Below, piece after piece: positions 21,517-33,919 of a stretch of DNA of 64,000 nt. The translations under genes and the position numbers were made by a program. The stretch covers positions 60,995,253-61,059,252 of the forward strand of contig CM065297.1 in NCBI GenBank assembly GCA_032871835.1, given 5' to 3'. Positions within the stretch are counted from its first letter, which is position 1; each line of letters opens with the position of its first letter. The notes under the pieces are model-generated. The model was not told the DNA's origin. It saw nothing but the letters and a program-made list of their open reading frames with translations, and ran no database searches. This DNA comes from Dipteronia dyeriana. Taxonomy: Eukaryota > Streptophyta > Magnoliopsida > Sapindales > Sapindaceae.

Positions 21517-22363
21517 TGACAAAGCTTTCTCCAAAAAGGACACACTTGATTCGGCACCTAACCCTCATGGGAAACCTGACCCAAAAATTGCCTATTGAGA
21601 GGTTGCCAAAATACAGGCCCAAATACATCCCAAAATGAGATCATCTACTACACATATCAGTTTTCACCATGAATGTATCACCAACAATGTAAAAGGCATC
21701 TTGCCTGATTCTACCTGATATCATCATTATGGTGTCATCCTGATTATATGTATTTACCTTTACTAGGAACATAACGGTATTGGTTAACACTCGACTATTG
21801 TAAGCTCTCTAGAGCGTCTATGTTATACTTTATCACCATTTATGTAAGCTCCCTAGAGCACTTCTTCCAGTGGATATTGCATTTTTCAGCATATGGTCAT
21901 TCGTGATGCTTTTTGCCCCATCGCCAGTCCACCTCTACTAAAAGACTTGACTTTCTCCCATCTACCTCTTTCATCATGGATGTGTGTATGTATGTGAACT
22001 AGGTCGGCCTAGCTTTCTAATCCTTCCTCCATGTATGCTATTTAGATCAGGGAATTATAAAAGAGACCTAGAGAAAAGATCGAGTACCAGGATCTGGGTA
22101 CCAGGATTAGGGTACCAGGACCAAGGACTAAGGACCAGAACTAGCCCCTCACACCAGCAAGGGAACCATAAACACCATGTCTCTTTCTCATCCATAAAAC
22201 CCTGACAGACGAGGTGATTGCCTCCAACCTACTGTACCATACTTCTTATTTATACAAGATATCACCTAGGTACGAGGTACCCACCCCCTACAGCCTACCT
22301 GGTAACGGGTTAAGGGTGCTAATTGAGATTCCTCAGCTTGAACGATTTTTCTGTCAACAATAT

Positions 22364-22798
22364 GGTCCCAAGATTAGGTCTAAAAATACTTACTTGGCAG
22401 TTTTGACGTGCGAAATGCACAGGTAGATGCCTGCACAATGCCCTGATACTTCAAATTCTTCTCTATGGATTTGGCCTATGCGTGGGTTATGTGCGGGCAT
22501 GGGCCCGTGTAGGGACCTAATGGTGCCTGGTCTGCTTCTTTGTTCTTCTCTTGTTGTGCAGTTTGTGCACTGGTTGTGCATGGGTAAGAACTCATGCAGT
22601 GATCTGCACACTGAAACCTTTCTTCACTGATTTTGGCCTGTTTCTGCCCCAATCTTCGTACTTTCCATCCTTTCTTCCAAAATGTACCTGATTGCCTGCA
22701 AACATACCAAAAGAGTCATAAGTCACGTAAAAGTGCATGAAAATGAGACAAGGAACATTGAATTGAGGGCAAAAATATATGACAATTTTTCCATGATA
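22364..22798 (-). repeat. Truncated 3' LTR of the first B element (U3 only)
   Basis: Bases 22364-22798 match 50545-51006 of the B-type LTR at 49276-51006 (shared phrases CTTCAAATTCTT, GATTTGGCCTAT, CAAAATGTACCT, ACAAGGAACAT). The match starts abruptly at GGTCCCAAGATTA and the rest of the LTR is missing. It is followed on the right by the PPT-side phrase of the internal region. Confidence 0.75.
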
Positions 22799-24950
22799 AA
22801 ATACCTCTAAACCAAACCTTTGCTCGTCCTTAAGCAAACCCTAAAATAAAACTAATAAAATGAATAGATCCAACATTTCTTAGACCCAAAACATTTTCCA
22901 CAACACCAACTAATTGAGAGATAAACAAGAGAAAGTGGGAGTGAGGAATGGGTTCATTCTAAATATTCTAAATAACTTCAAGGCACGATAAGGGACACTC
23001 GCACAACACGAATTCCACACTTAAAGTGCTCTTACTGTGGAAACTACTCACTCTCATACCTCGAACATAATTCGCTTTGATTCTAGGTCCTCACATGGAA
23101 TCTCTTCTCCTTTTCTCCTCGGAACCTAGGTTTACACTCATGTAATATGTATGCAAATGAAGTTATATAATGGATTCAAATTAATTGCATACATTTAATA
23201 TATAATGGAAGGTCTTTATAGTGAATAAGTTTTATGAAAAAATCAAGTGTCATGATTGTGGAAAGAGCATGCATCGACAAACATTCCCAATCTAGACTTC
23301 CCCTAAGATCAAATAGGTCTTTTCCTTTGGTTGTAATAGGGCCATAGGTTAATTGTGGTGAACAAAAAAATAGGACAATTTTGAGTTCAAAGATCACCAA
23401 CCATGTCTAAAAATACTTACACACCCCATACAAAGCTCTTTTATACATTAATTACACTTAGCAACTAGGCATTTCCTTACAGGCACATTTGTTCTTTACA
23501 ATTGTACTCTGCTTTGTGAGTACTTAACATTAATTTCACAAGGCATTTTTATTACCTTTTTCTTTCATTTTTCTTCAATTTTCTTTTCTTTGTTTTTCTT
23601 TACACAACATCATATATCATTTTACAATTTGGGTCTTAATGCAATTTTGGGCACTTTTACATTTTTGAGCCATTTCATGCACAATTACATTTTTGCCTTC
23701 ATACATGCCATTCCACATTAGAGCTCATACCTTTCAACCATACACAACACACACACACCCCATATGATTGGAAATTTAAGGGTTGGTTTGTGTTTGGTTA
23801 TGGCTATATGGTTTAATGTTGTTCCAAGTGAAAGGTAAGTGTTTGGTCGTAAAATTGACTTTGAAGCACACATAAGGGATCGAGAATGTGTTTAGGCTAA
23901 TTTAAGTAGCTAAATCCACACACATTGCCTTAAATCACTTCAAAGATAGATTCCATCTATCAAGGGAATAAAAGTTTCAATCAAGCAGTCCACAAATATG
24001 ATCTATGTTCTATGACAAATGATGATTGTTGATGTAATGAGACTATGTATGGTTTTTGAATAGTGTTTAAGATTTGAATGAAAACATTCCCCTAAAATAT
24101 ATACACTTTTGGCTTATGTTTGTGATCTCACAAGGGTATCTCCACTATTAGAACAATGTGCTTGAGCACTAAGTCCCCTCAACTTAGACATTAAAAGGTG
24201 CGACTAACCCTGAAATGCAAGTGAGACACTTAAAGTGACCTAGAGCTATGAACAAACACACTAAGAATACATAAATTTGCCACAAACACTATGCTCAAGG
24301 TATCTCACCAAGCTAAATTAAGATCCAAAATTTTGGAAAAGCAGAAAATTTTGAAAAATTGACTCGAAAAAGACTTTATGACTCAAAAAGATGACCTAAC
24401 ATGACGTCTACACCCCTAAACATTGTCCTTAATGTTGAAGACTAGAGAGTCCGACCTAGTGGCGCACACCTAACTCTACTCAAAAAAACAAAAACCTAGG
24501 CACTAATCATACGCAATCAATGCCCAACAAAATAAAAGATTCAAATAGGCTTATACATAAAATAAGGCAATCAATACAGTATATAATTGAAGCACATGCA
24601 ATCACATAGGAAATCAAAACTTACATCGAGCATTATCATTCGAAATTGATGGTATGGGGACGAAACAACCCCCTAACCAATTTTCTACTATACGCCCATC
24701 CATGTACAAGTATGTGTATATGTACTACCCCCAAACCAAATGAGGATGTATATGTTCAATATGCAGATGTACACTCACATATGTATTGATAAGAGCCTTT
24801 GGCTCTACATATTAAAAAGGAGGATTGTTCCCTTGTTATGATCGTGGTGGTCTCTCATCCTTAAATTATTTTTTTCTTATGTTTTTTACTCCCTTATCCA
24901 ACACACAGTCATAACTACCATCAACTATACTCGCCTTATTTCTCTATTAA
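22799..24950 (-). other. Internal region of the first B element, 3' part
   Basis: Non-coding. Right next to the LTR lies CCTTTGCTCGTCCTTAAGC (22817-22835). On the minus strand this is GCTTAAGGACGAGCAAAGG, the 'gaggacaagcaaag' phrase that precedes the PPT in Athila-type Ty3 elements. The rest matches the internal region of the second B element (36310-38300) block by block, for example ACTCTCATACCTCGAACATAATTCGCTTTGA against 36430-36462, and the low-complexity T-rich tract at about 23540-23700. No gag or pol enzyme domain was found. Confidence 0.7.
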
Positions 24951-24989
24951 TAGCAAAAACAAACATTAAAAGTATAAAATAAACATAAA

Positions 24990-25608
24990 TGAGATTGCAT
25001 CGAAAATGCTCAATTAGATGCACTAAAAGAGGGTCTTGGATCCACTAATGATGGTTTAACCAAGTTGGGAAATTGTTTCATCTTTGCAACCTAAATAGAT
25101 TTAGGTAATTTCCCAATCTTGTCATACCCTATGGTTCTTATTTTATTCATTACTTCTTTCTTCACCCATATTTTCTTTACTTTGGGTGGACTCTCCCTAG
25201 ACCTCTTTTGATTTTCTTAAAATTTTAGAATTTGAAATAACGAGCCTTAATGTGCCCTTTTTTGGAACAAATTGAACAAGTAATAGGGTGATTAAGGGAA
25301 TTCCCTCAATGTTCATTTCCATGAGGCTTTTGATTTTGCCTCCTCTCAAAAGTCTTCATCTCCCTTTCCACTTTGTCAAGTTGGACTATGAAGTCACATT
25401 CCTTGAACTAGGCGATTTTCAATGCCTCCTATTCTTGTTCAATTGCTCATTGATATCTTTCAAGATAGTTGCTTTCTGCTCCACTTCTGTGAGAAGTTTC
25501 TTTGTCTTCCAAGCATGTTCTTCCACAGATTCTTCTGATAATCTTTTATGCTCTTTCAACTCCTATAAAATTGAATTTTTCTCAACCACAAGGCATTCCA
25601 TTAGCTCT
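24990..25608 (-). pseudogene. Gag-like coiled coil plus zinc-knuckle remnant (3' piece)
   Basis: On the minus strand, from 25608 down, a coiled-coil segment (ELMECLVVEKNSI, then KTKKLLTEVEQKATILKDI) is followed after frameshifts by a CCHC-like knuckle at about 25226-25286: CSICSKKGHIKARY, with the last Cys replaced by Tyr. Basic residues and a KIGKLPKS-like tail follow. The pattern of coiled coil, then CX2CX4HX4C, then basic tail is that of a plant retrotransposon gag, and is closest in feel to SIRE gag. It sits inside what is otherwise a B-type internal region and is cut at 25608 by the A-type array; the apparent N-terminal side is at 33926-34440. Confidence 0.5.
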
Positions 25609-26890
25609 TGATGAGAGTGTCATCGTACTCTCGTCAAAAGATATTTATAAGTTCAACCTCACTGGTGCTAATGACTAACAACTAGTAGCATGCAGGTAAG
25701 AGGATCGTTCTCACAGAGAGATGGAATTCGTTCAACTGTCTCTAGCAAAAACGTTATTGAAAGCGATGTAAATAAAACATAGGGTGAGAATGGTTTTTGT
25801 GAAGTGTATATAAATAGCGAATGGTGTGTGAGGAGTGAATAAATTGAACTAAATAAATTACACTGTGAATAGAAATGTCACCGGGTGCTTGCCTTTCTAA
25901 ATCAATTACACTAAAAAGCAATTAAAATTAGTCTACTTCTAAAGGAAAAACAACCTAAATAAATGTGGTTTGGAGAGATGCAAAATAGTGGTTACAATAG
26001 GTACATAAGTTTACCAAACACACAAGTTAGTCAGGTTGATAATAAACCTTCAAGCATCATTCAAAAGGATTCAAAGGCTAGTTCTTTTGATTAGGATTTC
26101 GAAACTAAAGCATCTATTATTACAAATCATTTGTTGATTAAGAAATACTGAAATCGATTCTCGTCACTCAATCAAAGCCATTGAATGAGCAATTTTTTCT
26201 AGGTATAGACCCTTTATGCACATGAACAATACAACAAACAACCTAATCTAGCATAAGCATGCATAAATCAAGTTTCCTCTATTCAAGTGTTAACAATAAA
26301 AAACCATTCACGATTGATCAATCATAACACAGATGTGCTTTTTCACTCAAATCAATTCATATATATCGATTCCCTTTTGTCACCAACATGCACACAAGAG
26401 TGAGACATTAAGTTACACTAAATCATTTGTTTCGATATAAAGTCTCAGTTATGAAAAACATATTAGTTCCTGCTCATTCACCAACATACATGTTAAGAAA
26501 AGGGAGATATAACATAAGCTTAAGGAATAGAGTCAAGATCCAAGTTGAATCTAAGTAAATGCCATATATAACAAGCCAAGTGTTGGTTTACAAAAATTCC
26601 ATACTAGGATTAAACATCAAAGAAATAAGACATAAAACAAAAGAGAAGAATTTAGAGATAACCAAGATCTCTATTTCGTTTGCTCTCCTTTCTCCTTCAA
26701 TCTACTTTAAAGATGGATGGATGAAGTGTAGAGGTGGTGGTGGTGAGACATCCATGGAAGAGAACCCCCCATGGAGTCTTTGAAGCTCTTCTCTATTTTT
26801 TATGGTGTTGAAGAACCAACGATGGTGTTGGTGTGTATCCAAGATTGGATATTGGAAGATATTTTTTTACTAATGACCAACAAAATGGTG

Positions 26891-26898
26891 TATTTATA
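26891..26898 (-). promoter_or_regulatory. Candidate TATA box of A-type LTR copy 1
   Basis: TATAAATA on the minus strand, conserved in copy 2 at 31378-31385 in the same context (GTGTATTTATAGTGTTT on plus). Confidence 0.5.
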
Positions 26899-27000
26899 GT
26901 GTTTAAAGGTTAGGGCACCAATTGAGTGTGAAAAGTCAAGTTTACCCCTAACAAAATCTTGATCTGCAAGTGGATACAGTTCTACCGACACAAAAATCTT

Positions 27001-27230
27001 CGAGTTGGAACTCGTAGATCCATCTAGCAGTTTGATTTTGCTAGTCGTAACTCACAAATCTATCTAGTAGAAAATTCTGGAAAACATTTACGACCGAAAT
27101 TTGCGAATTCAATCTCATACTTCCAACTCGATGTACCTCTGCTACTTCAATCTGCTAGGTCTAATTTTCAGTTCCAACTCACATTAAGCTCTAGAATGGA
27201 CTACTACTTCAATCTGCGAGTTGGAACTCG
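27001..27230. repeat. Dyad repeats CGAGTT-GG-AACTCG in U3
   Basis: Perfect 14-bp dyads occur at 27001-27014 and 27217-27230, with degenerate copies between, each followed by GATCCATCTAGCAG-like or GTTCCATCTAG-like sequence. In copy 2 the equivalent dyads are partly mutated (TGAGTTGGAACTCA, CGAGTTAGAACTCG). Confidence 0.7.
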
Positions 27231-27614
27231 AAGTTCCATCTAGAAGATTTTTCTGCATCGCACACCAGTTCTTCAAATGGGTGTAACCTCTTCTAAAAAT
27301 CCAGAATCGTGATCTGTAAAGTTCTCTAAAAACTAGACTCATGGGCTTTTTGAAAATATGTGGTTCGACATCCAGTTCAATCCGAGAAGGGAGATATGGC
27401 CTTTGCAAGTCAGACATTCTTCACAAGCCATCTCAATTTCAGCTTTTTTTACTCTTCTTTACCTTCACAGCTTCACTTTAAGCTTAAACACCTAACTTTA
27501 GGGAAATAAACCTACACAAGGCTCAAACACATAGTATATACATAAAACTGCTCAAAACCGAGCATAGAAGTTAGGAATAAGGAGACAAAAATACGTACAT
27601 AAATGTACCTATCA

Positions 27615-30082
27615 AAAACCCTAAACCTAACCTTTGCTCATCCTCGAGCAAAACTAAAACCAAAGAAACAACAAATATGAAATCTAAAACACATAAAGCA
27701 ACAAACAAGAAAAAGTAATTAGTCCACTTTCATGGGAGAAACGATGTCACTGTTCCACAAGCCTTTGGAACCTTTAGATGTCCCTAGTAAGAGGAGTATA
27801 GTCTCTTGAGGGTTTACCAATATGATACCCACAAAAGCAACTATACAAAGCAAAACATTGAGATGCCACCTTAAACATTCCAAGCAAAAACTACATGCAT
27901 GCTACATTTTTTATATTAAGACTAAAAATATGTCATATAAATCATTACATCACACAATGCATGTATGTAAATACTAAAGATGTTTTTTGTTTACTCAAAA
28001 ACAAAACTCGAATGCCTAAGATCAAATTCTCATCGACTTCTAATCCTCGCCAAATTATACTCATATTTTCTCTAAGAACCTAGGTAATAACACTCATCAA
28101 TATATGCAAATTGTAGTTTGGGTACATGGAAGTAAAATACATTCGCATATTCATATAAATAGAAAGAACGCTCTATAAGTGCAAGGGATCTCATGAACGA
28201 ATTAAACATTAAGAACATATAGAGCACTTGAAAGTTTACACCTAGGCTATCATTACCAAGAGATCCACTAGGTCTTTTATGGTTGTAATGGGGGGCCTTG
28301 GGTGTAGGCTAAGAAAGAATAGGAAAATGAAAAGCAAAATACATAAGACCATATCATGGGATTGCAAAATACAATATTTACATCCCAACAATAGATTGTA
28401 TCACATGATTACTGACCATCTACAATGCAATCTCTACATCCTCAAGTTAATCTAATACAAGTATGCACCTAGGCTTCTCTTTTGTTTTCTTTTTTATACT
28501 CCTTTTTTCTTTAGAGTAGATATTCATTTTGTTTCTTTTCTTTCTTTCTTTTGAATGACTTTACACATATAAACTTTAATGCTTTTCATTCAAGCCTCAG
28601 TACATGCAACTATACTTTACAATTTAAAACAAATAAACTCATTTGTTTTCTCCAAACTAATAATAGTAGTAACCACAAAACACATTAATAATCTCTAATA
28701 TCTATATCACCATATGGTCATTAGGTATGGTTTCATTATTGAAGCTTGGTTCTTTGGAAGTGTGGGTAATGAAAGAAAAAGCTATGTGTTTGGTTTGTTT
28801 AGGCCATTTTGTAGTTTAAGCACACATTGCCTAGCATCACTTCTCAAGGATCAACCAAGAAAAAAGTAATGCAAACAAACATGTGATATCATAAACTGAT
28901 TGTTCTTTAATATCCAATGCAAAATCCAATAGAGATCAATCTATAAGTTGAAGAACAAGATAAGTGTTTAAAAATAGAAATGAAAACACCATCTAAAATG
29001 AACATGTAAGCACACAATCTCACAACGGTAGTCTCCATTATTCTCCTAAGCTAAACAAGCATGGAGTCTTATCTACCTCAGCATCACACGATTGACACTG
29101 TCAACGGAAATTTAAGTGATGCAACAGTTATAGATGGCATAAATGCTAGTCAAAACACAAATCTAAAAGCATACATGACATGTCTCAACCGAGTAGCAAA
29201 GAAATTATCTCAACCAAAATGGACTTCAATTCCAAAATTTTCATTTTTGACCAAATTTTACAGAGATTTTTAGAAAACAAAACTACAAAAATGACAAACA
29301 TGACACAAAACACAATGAAGTTGTCCACATCCCTAAACCTAAACCTAACATTGTCCTCAATATTACTCCGCAGAACCATCTCTACTAAAAAATTGGACAA
29401 TGCAAGCTAGAGTTAGGAAATAAGGGCAACAAAACAATAAAACAATAAAAAAATGACACAACAATAAGCAATGCATTTATATCCTTGAAGCACTAGGCGG
29501 TTTACGCCATAATCAACAAATATATCCACAAGTTCACAAGTTTTAAAAACAAATTATTTTATTTCATTAAGCACAAAACTAAATTTTGACTATAATCTCA
29601 CTCCAAACATGCTTCAACATTTAATTAAGCACAAAATGCACCCATATATGCTAAATGATCATAATCAAAGTCAGGTATTTAAAATGTGTCAAAAAATTCC
29701 ACAAGTTCAGAGGAGTTACCTGCCGAACTTCATATGTTGAAAATAATTAGAGAGTGTTTACCTCTTGTGGCTGCACGCTAACTCTTTTCTTTGTTTTGTT
29801 CATTTGCGGGTCCGTCTCACGTCCTTGGGTCTCAAACCAATTAAGCCATCACGCGCTGCCTTTTCACTTGGTGGGGTTATTATGTGGTCCATGAGTTGTA
29901 CGGTCCATCCGACCTGAAAATGTTCTTTTCCTAGCACAGACAACTCTAAAAAATCATCAAACGCATTTGCTTTAAAAAAAAAAAAAAAAACAACAACACA
30001 AGCTACACAAGCTAAATTATTATCAACTAAAACTAGAGACAATTTGAAAATAAGCCACCTCCCCAGTAGTAACACTATTTTT
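27615..30082 (-). other. Internal region of the complete A-type element (2.47 kb, non-coding)
   Basis: Starts beside the 3' LTR with CCTTTGCTCATCCTCGAGC (27630-27648), the Athila-type phrase before the PPT. It ends beside the 5' LTR with a PBS-like site (30060-30077). Between them are T-rich tracts (about 28470-28560), a run of 17 A at about 29973-29989, and no recognisable gag, protease, integrase or RT on either strand. Only short random frames are open. It is homologous in layout to the B-type internal regions, sharing the phrase GAAGCACT..G.GGTTTAC (29487 and 38816). Confidence 0.75.
30060..30077 (-). promoter_or_regulatory. Degenerate primer-binding site, Asp-tRNA type
   Basis: The minus strand reads TAGTGTTACTACTGGGGA, five bases from the LTR end. 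The Athila-type site complementary to Asp-tRNA is TGGCGCCGTTGCCGGGGA. All eight differences are transitions, seven of them C-to-T or G-to-A. This supports Ty3/Athila ancestry of the A-type elements. Confidence 0.6.
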
Positions 30083-32090
30083 TGATGAGAGCGCCATCGT
30101 ACTCTCATCAAAAGATATTAATAAGTTCAACCTCATGGGTTCTAGTGACTAATGACTAGTATAGCATGCAAGTAGGGGGATCGTTCTCACAGAGAGGTGG
30201 AATTCGTTTAACTGTCTCTAGTTAAAGGATTATTGAAAGCGATGTAAATAGAACATGGAAAAGGTGAGAATGGTATGTGTGAAGTGTATGCATATTGCGG
30301 ATTATGTGTGAGGTGTGAAAAAACTAAACTAAATAAAATTACACTAAGGATAGAAATGTAACCGGGTGCTTGCCTTTCTTAATCAATTACACAACAAAGC
30401 AATTAAAATTAGTCTACCCGTAAAGACAAAACACCCTAGCTATGAAAATAAATGTTGCTTGGAGAGATGCAAGATAGTGTTTAGAATAGGTACATAAGTT
30501 TACCAAACATACAAGCTAGTCATGTTGATAATAAACATTCAAGCATCATTCAAAATGATTCAAGGGCTAGTTCTCTTGATTAAGTATTCTGAAACCAAAT
30601 CATCTATTATTACAAATCATTTGTTTATTAAGGAATACCGAAATTGATTTTCATCACTCAACCAAAGGCATGGAATGAGCAATTGTGTCTAGGTCTAGAC
30701 CCATTAAGCACATGAACAATACACCAAACAACCTAATCTAGCATAAGAATGCATAAATCAAGTTATCTCTATTCAAGAGTTAACAAAAAAATCCATTCAC
30801 GATTGATCAATCGAAACATAGATGTGCTCATTCACTCAAATCAATTCATACATATAGATTCTCTTTCGTTACCAACATGCAAACAAGAGTGAGACACTAA
30901 GTCACACTGAATCATTTGTTTCGATCTAATGTCTCAATTATGCAAAACATATTAATTCCTACTCATTTACCAACATAAATGTCAAGAAAAGAGAGATATA
31001 GCATAAGCTCAAAGAATAGAGTCAAGATCTAAGTTGAATCTAAGTAAATACCATATATAACAAGCCAAGTGTTGGTTTACAAATATTCCATACTGGGGAT
31101 TACACATCAAAGAAATAAGACATAAAACAAAGAGAAGAATTTAGAGATAACCAAGATCTATATTTCATTTGCTCTCCCTTCTCCTTGAATCTACTTCAAA
31201 GATGGATGGATGAAGTGTGGAGGTGGTGGTGGTGATACATCCACTGAGGAGAACCCCTCTAGAGTCTTTGAAGCTCCTCTATCTCTTTTGTGGTGTTGAG
31301 GAAAAACTATGGTGTTGGTGTGTATCCAAGATTGGATGTTGGAAGATATTTTTTTACTAATGACCAACAAAGTGGTGTATTTATAGTGTTTGAAGGTTAG
31401 GACACCAATTGGATGTGAAAAGTCAAGTTTGCCCCTAAAATTATCATGATCTGCATGTGGTTACATTTCTGTCGACATAAAATCTATGAGTTGGAACTCA
31501 CATATCCATCTATTTTTTTTCATTTTGTTAGCCGTAACTCGTAGATCTATCTAGCAGCATATTCTAGAAAACATTTGCGACTGAAATCTACGAGTTCAAT
31601 CTCACAGTTCCAACTTGCAGTACCTCTACTACTTCATTCTACTAGGTCTAACTCACAGTAGGCTCTGGAATAGATCTGCTACTTCAATCTGCGAGTTAGA
31701 ACTCGTTGTTCCATATAGCAGATTTTTCTACTTCATGCACAAGTTGTTGTAATGGGTGTATCTTCTTTAAGGAAATCCGGAATCGTAATCCTTAAAGTTC
31801 TCTAAAAACTTGACTCATGGTGCTTTCTGAAAACATGTGGTTCGACACCCATTTCAATTTGAGAAATAAGATATGCCTTTGCAAGTCAGACATTCTTCAC
31901 AAGCCATATCAATTTCAGCTCTTTTTCCTTTTCTTTACCTTCAAAGCTTCACTATAAGCTCAAACACCTGACTATAGGGAAAAGAACCAACACAAGGTTC
32001 AAACACATACTATATACACAAAAACGCTCGAAACTGAGCATAAAAGTTAGGAATAAGGAGTCAGAAATAGGTACATAAATTTACCAATCA
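30083..32090 (-). repeat. A-type LTR, copy 2 (2008 bp), shared by two elements
   Basis: Matches copy 1 end to end (plus-strand TGATGAGAG ... ACCAATCA). On its left lies a PBS-like site. On its right lies the PPT-side phrase CCTTTGCTCGTCCTCAAGC (32108-32126). It therefore has internal sequence of the same family on both sides, which an ordinary single insertion cannot give. Confidence 0.85.
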
Positions 32091-33495
32091 AATATCCCTA
32101 AAACTAACCTTTGCTCGTCCTCAAGCAAAACTAAAAATGGAAAAAAACAACAAATATGAAACACATAAAAGAAATAAGCAGGAAAAAAACTAATTAGTCC
32201 ACTTTCGTGGGAGAAACGATGACACTTAGCATGTGCCACAAGCTTTTGAAACCTCTAGCTGTCTCTTATAGGAGGAGTATAGTCTCTTAAGGTTTTACCA
32301 ATACGGCACTAACAAACGCAACTCTACAAAACAAAACATTGAGATGTCACCTTAAACATTACAAGCAAAAACTACATGCATTCTAAAATTTATGTATTAA
32401 GATGTCATATAAATCAATACATCACGCAATGCATGTATGCCAATACTAAAGATGTTTTTGGTTTACTCAACAACAATGCTCAAATGCCTAACATCGAATT
32501 CTCCTCAACTTCTAATATTTACCAAATTACTCTCATAATTTCTTTAAGAACCTAGGCGATAACACTCATCAACTTATACGAATTGTAGTTTGGGTACATA
32601 GAATCAAAATATATTCGCATATTAATATAAATAGAAATAACGCTCGTATAAGTGCATGGGATCTCATGAACGAATTAAACATTAAGAACATAGATAGACC
32701 ACCTGCAACTTTACAACTAAGCTAGCATTACCAAGAGATCCACTGAGTCTTTTATGGTTGTAATGGGCCATAGGTGTAGGCTAAGAAATAATGGGAAAAA
32801 AGGAAAGTGAAATATCTAAGACCATATCATAGGATTGCACAACTCAATATTGACATCCCAACAATATATTGTATCACAGGATTACTGACCATCTACAATG
32901 CAATCTCTATATCCTCAAGTCAATCTATTACAAGTATACATTTAGGCTTCTCTTTTGTTTTCTTTTTTAAACTTCTTTTTTCCTTTGAGAAGATACTCAA
33001 TTTTTTTCTTTTCTTTCTTTCTTTTGTATGACTTTACACATATAAACTTTATGCTTTTCATTCAAGCCTCAGTACATGCAACTACACTTTACAATTTAAA
33101 ACCAAGAAATTGATTGGTTTCATCCCAACTAATATTAGTAGTAATCATAAAACACCCCAATAATCTCTAATATCTATATCATCATATGGTCCAAGCTCAT
33201 TAGGTACGGTTTCATTATTGAAGCTTGGTACTTTGGAAGTGTCAGTAATGAAAGAAAAAACTATGTGTTTGGTTTCAAATGGGCTATTGGAGCACGCACA
33301 TAGGGTAGGAATTAGTGTTTAGGCCATTTTGTAGTTCAAGCACACATTACCTAGCATCACTTCTCAAGGATCAACCAACGAAAAAGTAAAGTAAACAAAC
33401 ATGTGATATCATAAAATGATCGTTCTTTAATGTCCAATGCGAAAAAATCCTATAGAGATCAATCTATAAATTGTATAACAAAATAAGTGTTAAAA
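32091..33495 (-). other. Shortened A-type internal region
   Basis: Matches 27615 to about 28966 of the neighbouring internal region (for example AGTCCACTTT, GGAGAAACGATG; TCAAGCCTCAGTACATGCAACTA). It stops at about 33495 in AATAAGTGTTAAAAG, where it is joined to U3 of an A-type LTR. The PBS half of the region is missing. Non-coding. Confidence 0.75.
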
Positions 33496-33919
33496 GAATA
33501 AATCTGCTACTTCAATCTGTAAGTTGGAACTCACAGTTCCATTTAGCAGATTTTTCTGCTTTGCGCACCAGTTGTTGAAATGGGCTTAACTTCTTCTAGT
33601 AGTTTCAGAATCCTGATCCGTAAATTTTTTGAAAACTAGTCTCACGGAGATTTCTGAAAACATATGGTTTGGTACCTAGTTCAGTCGGAGAAGGGAGATA
33701 TGGCCCTTGCATGTTAGACATTCCACACATGTCATCTCAATTTCAATTATTTTTCCTCTTCTTTGCCTTTAAAGCATCACTTAAAGCTCAAACACCTAAC
33801 TTTAGGGAAATGAACCTACACAAGGCTCAAACACATATTATATACATAAAAAACGCTCGAAATTGAGTATAAGAGTTAGGAATAAGAAGCCAGGAATATG
33901 TACATAAATGTACAGATCA
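33496..33919 (-). repeat. Partial A-type LTR (first 424 bp of U3)
   Basis: Matches 27205-27614 and 31669-32090 (AATCTGCTACTTCAATCTG onward). Its outer end TGATCTGTACATTTATGTAC (minus strand) is the LTR start, so the outer edge is intact and the remainder was deleted. Confidence 0.8.

Larger units (their letters stand above)
16751..22363 (+). mobile_element. Tat/Retand-like Ty3 element, 3' end (provisional)
   Basis: Three modules lie in one order: an antisense coiled-coil ORF (17052-17390), a minisatellite-rich stretch (17870-20600), and an LTR-like unit with a TATA box (from about 20685). An extra ORF in antisense followed by tandem repeats before the 3' LTR is a known layout of Tat-lineage Ty3 elements such as Retand. 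No gag or pol is present. The left part was lost at the boundary with the copia LTR, and the right part is cut at 22363 by a B-type LTR fragment. The lineage call is inference from layout. Confidence 0.45.
20685..22363 (+). repeat. LTR of the Tat-like element, truncated at its right end
   Basis: A purine-rich stretch (CAGAGGGAAA, 20671-20680) precedes TGTTAATAGC at 20685, a plausible PPT and LTR start. The unit contains tandem CCATTAATG repeats, a TATA box at 21509-21516, two copies of a 44-bp repeat with CTCTAGAG (21800 and 21844), and many GGTACC/ACCAGG words. The right side ends where B-type LTR sequence starts (GGTCCCAAGATTAG at 22364). Start and identity are tentative. Confidence 0.4.
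25609..27614 (-). repeat. A-type LTR, copy 1 (2006 bp)
   Basis: Plus-strand edges TGATGAGAG and ACCTATCA, which on the minus strand are TGATAGG...CTCATCA. It matches copy 2 closely over its whole length. It has a TATA box on the minus strand (plus-strand TATTTATA, 26891-26898) and palindromic elements at 27001-27014 and 27217-27230. Confidence 0.85.
25609..33919 (-). mobile_element. Tandem array of A-type pol-less Ty3 elements sharing an LTR
   Basis: Plus-strand order: LTR (25609-27614), internal (27615-30082), LTR (30083-32090), shortened internal (32091-33495), partial LTR (33496-33919). All units point the same way (minus). The middle LTR acts as 5' LTR of the left element and 3' LTR of the right one. 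The right element lost the rest of its 5' LTR, its PBS and the 5' half of its internal region. No protein-coding domain is present. The flanks (GCTCT at the left, ACGAT at the right) do not form a target duplication, as expected after recombination. Confidence 0.8.

Noticed and set aside
22427..22837. Overlapping short frames on both strands
   Set aside because: The region is U3 of a B-type LTR that recurs at 50545-51006, where the frames are not kept.
29800..30111. 103-codon minus-strand frame
   Set aside because: It crosses the degenerate PBS and the LTR edge of the A-type element and includes a poly-Phe stretch from an A homopolymer. Not a protein gene.
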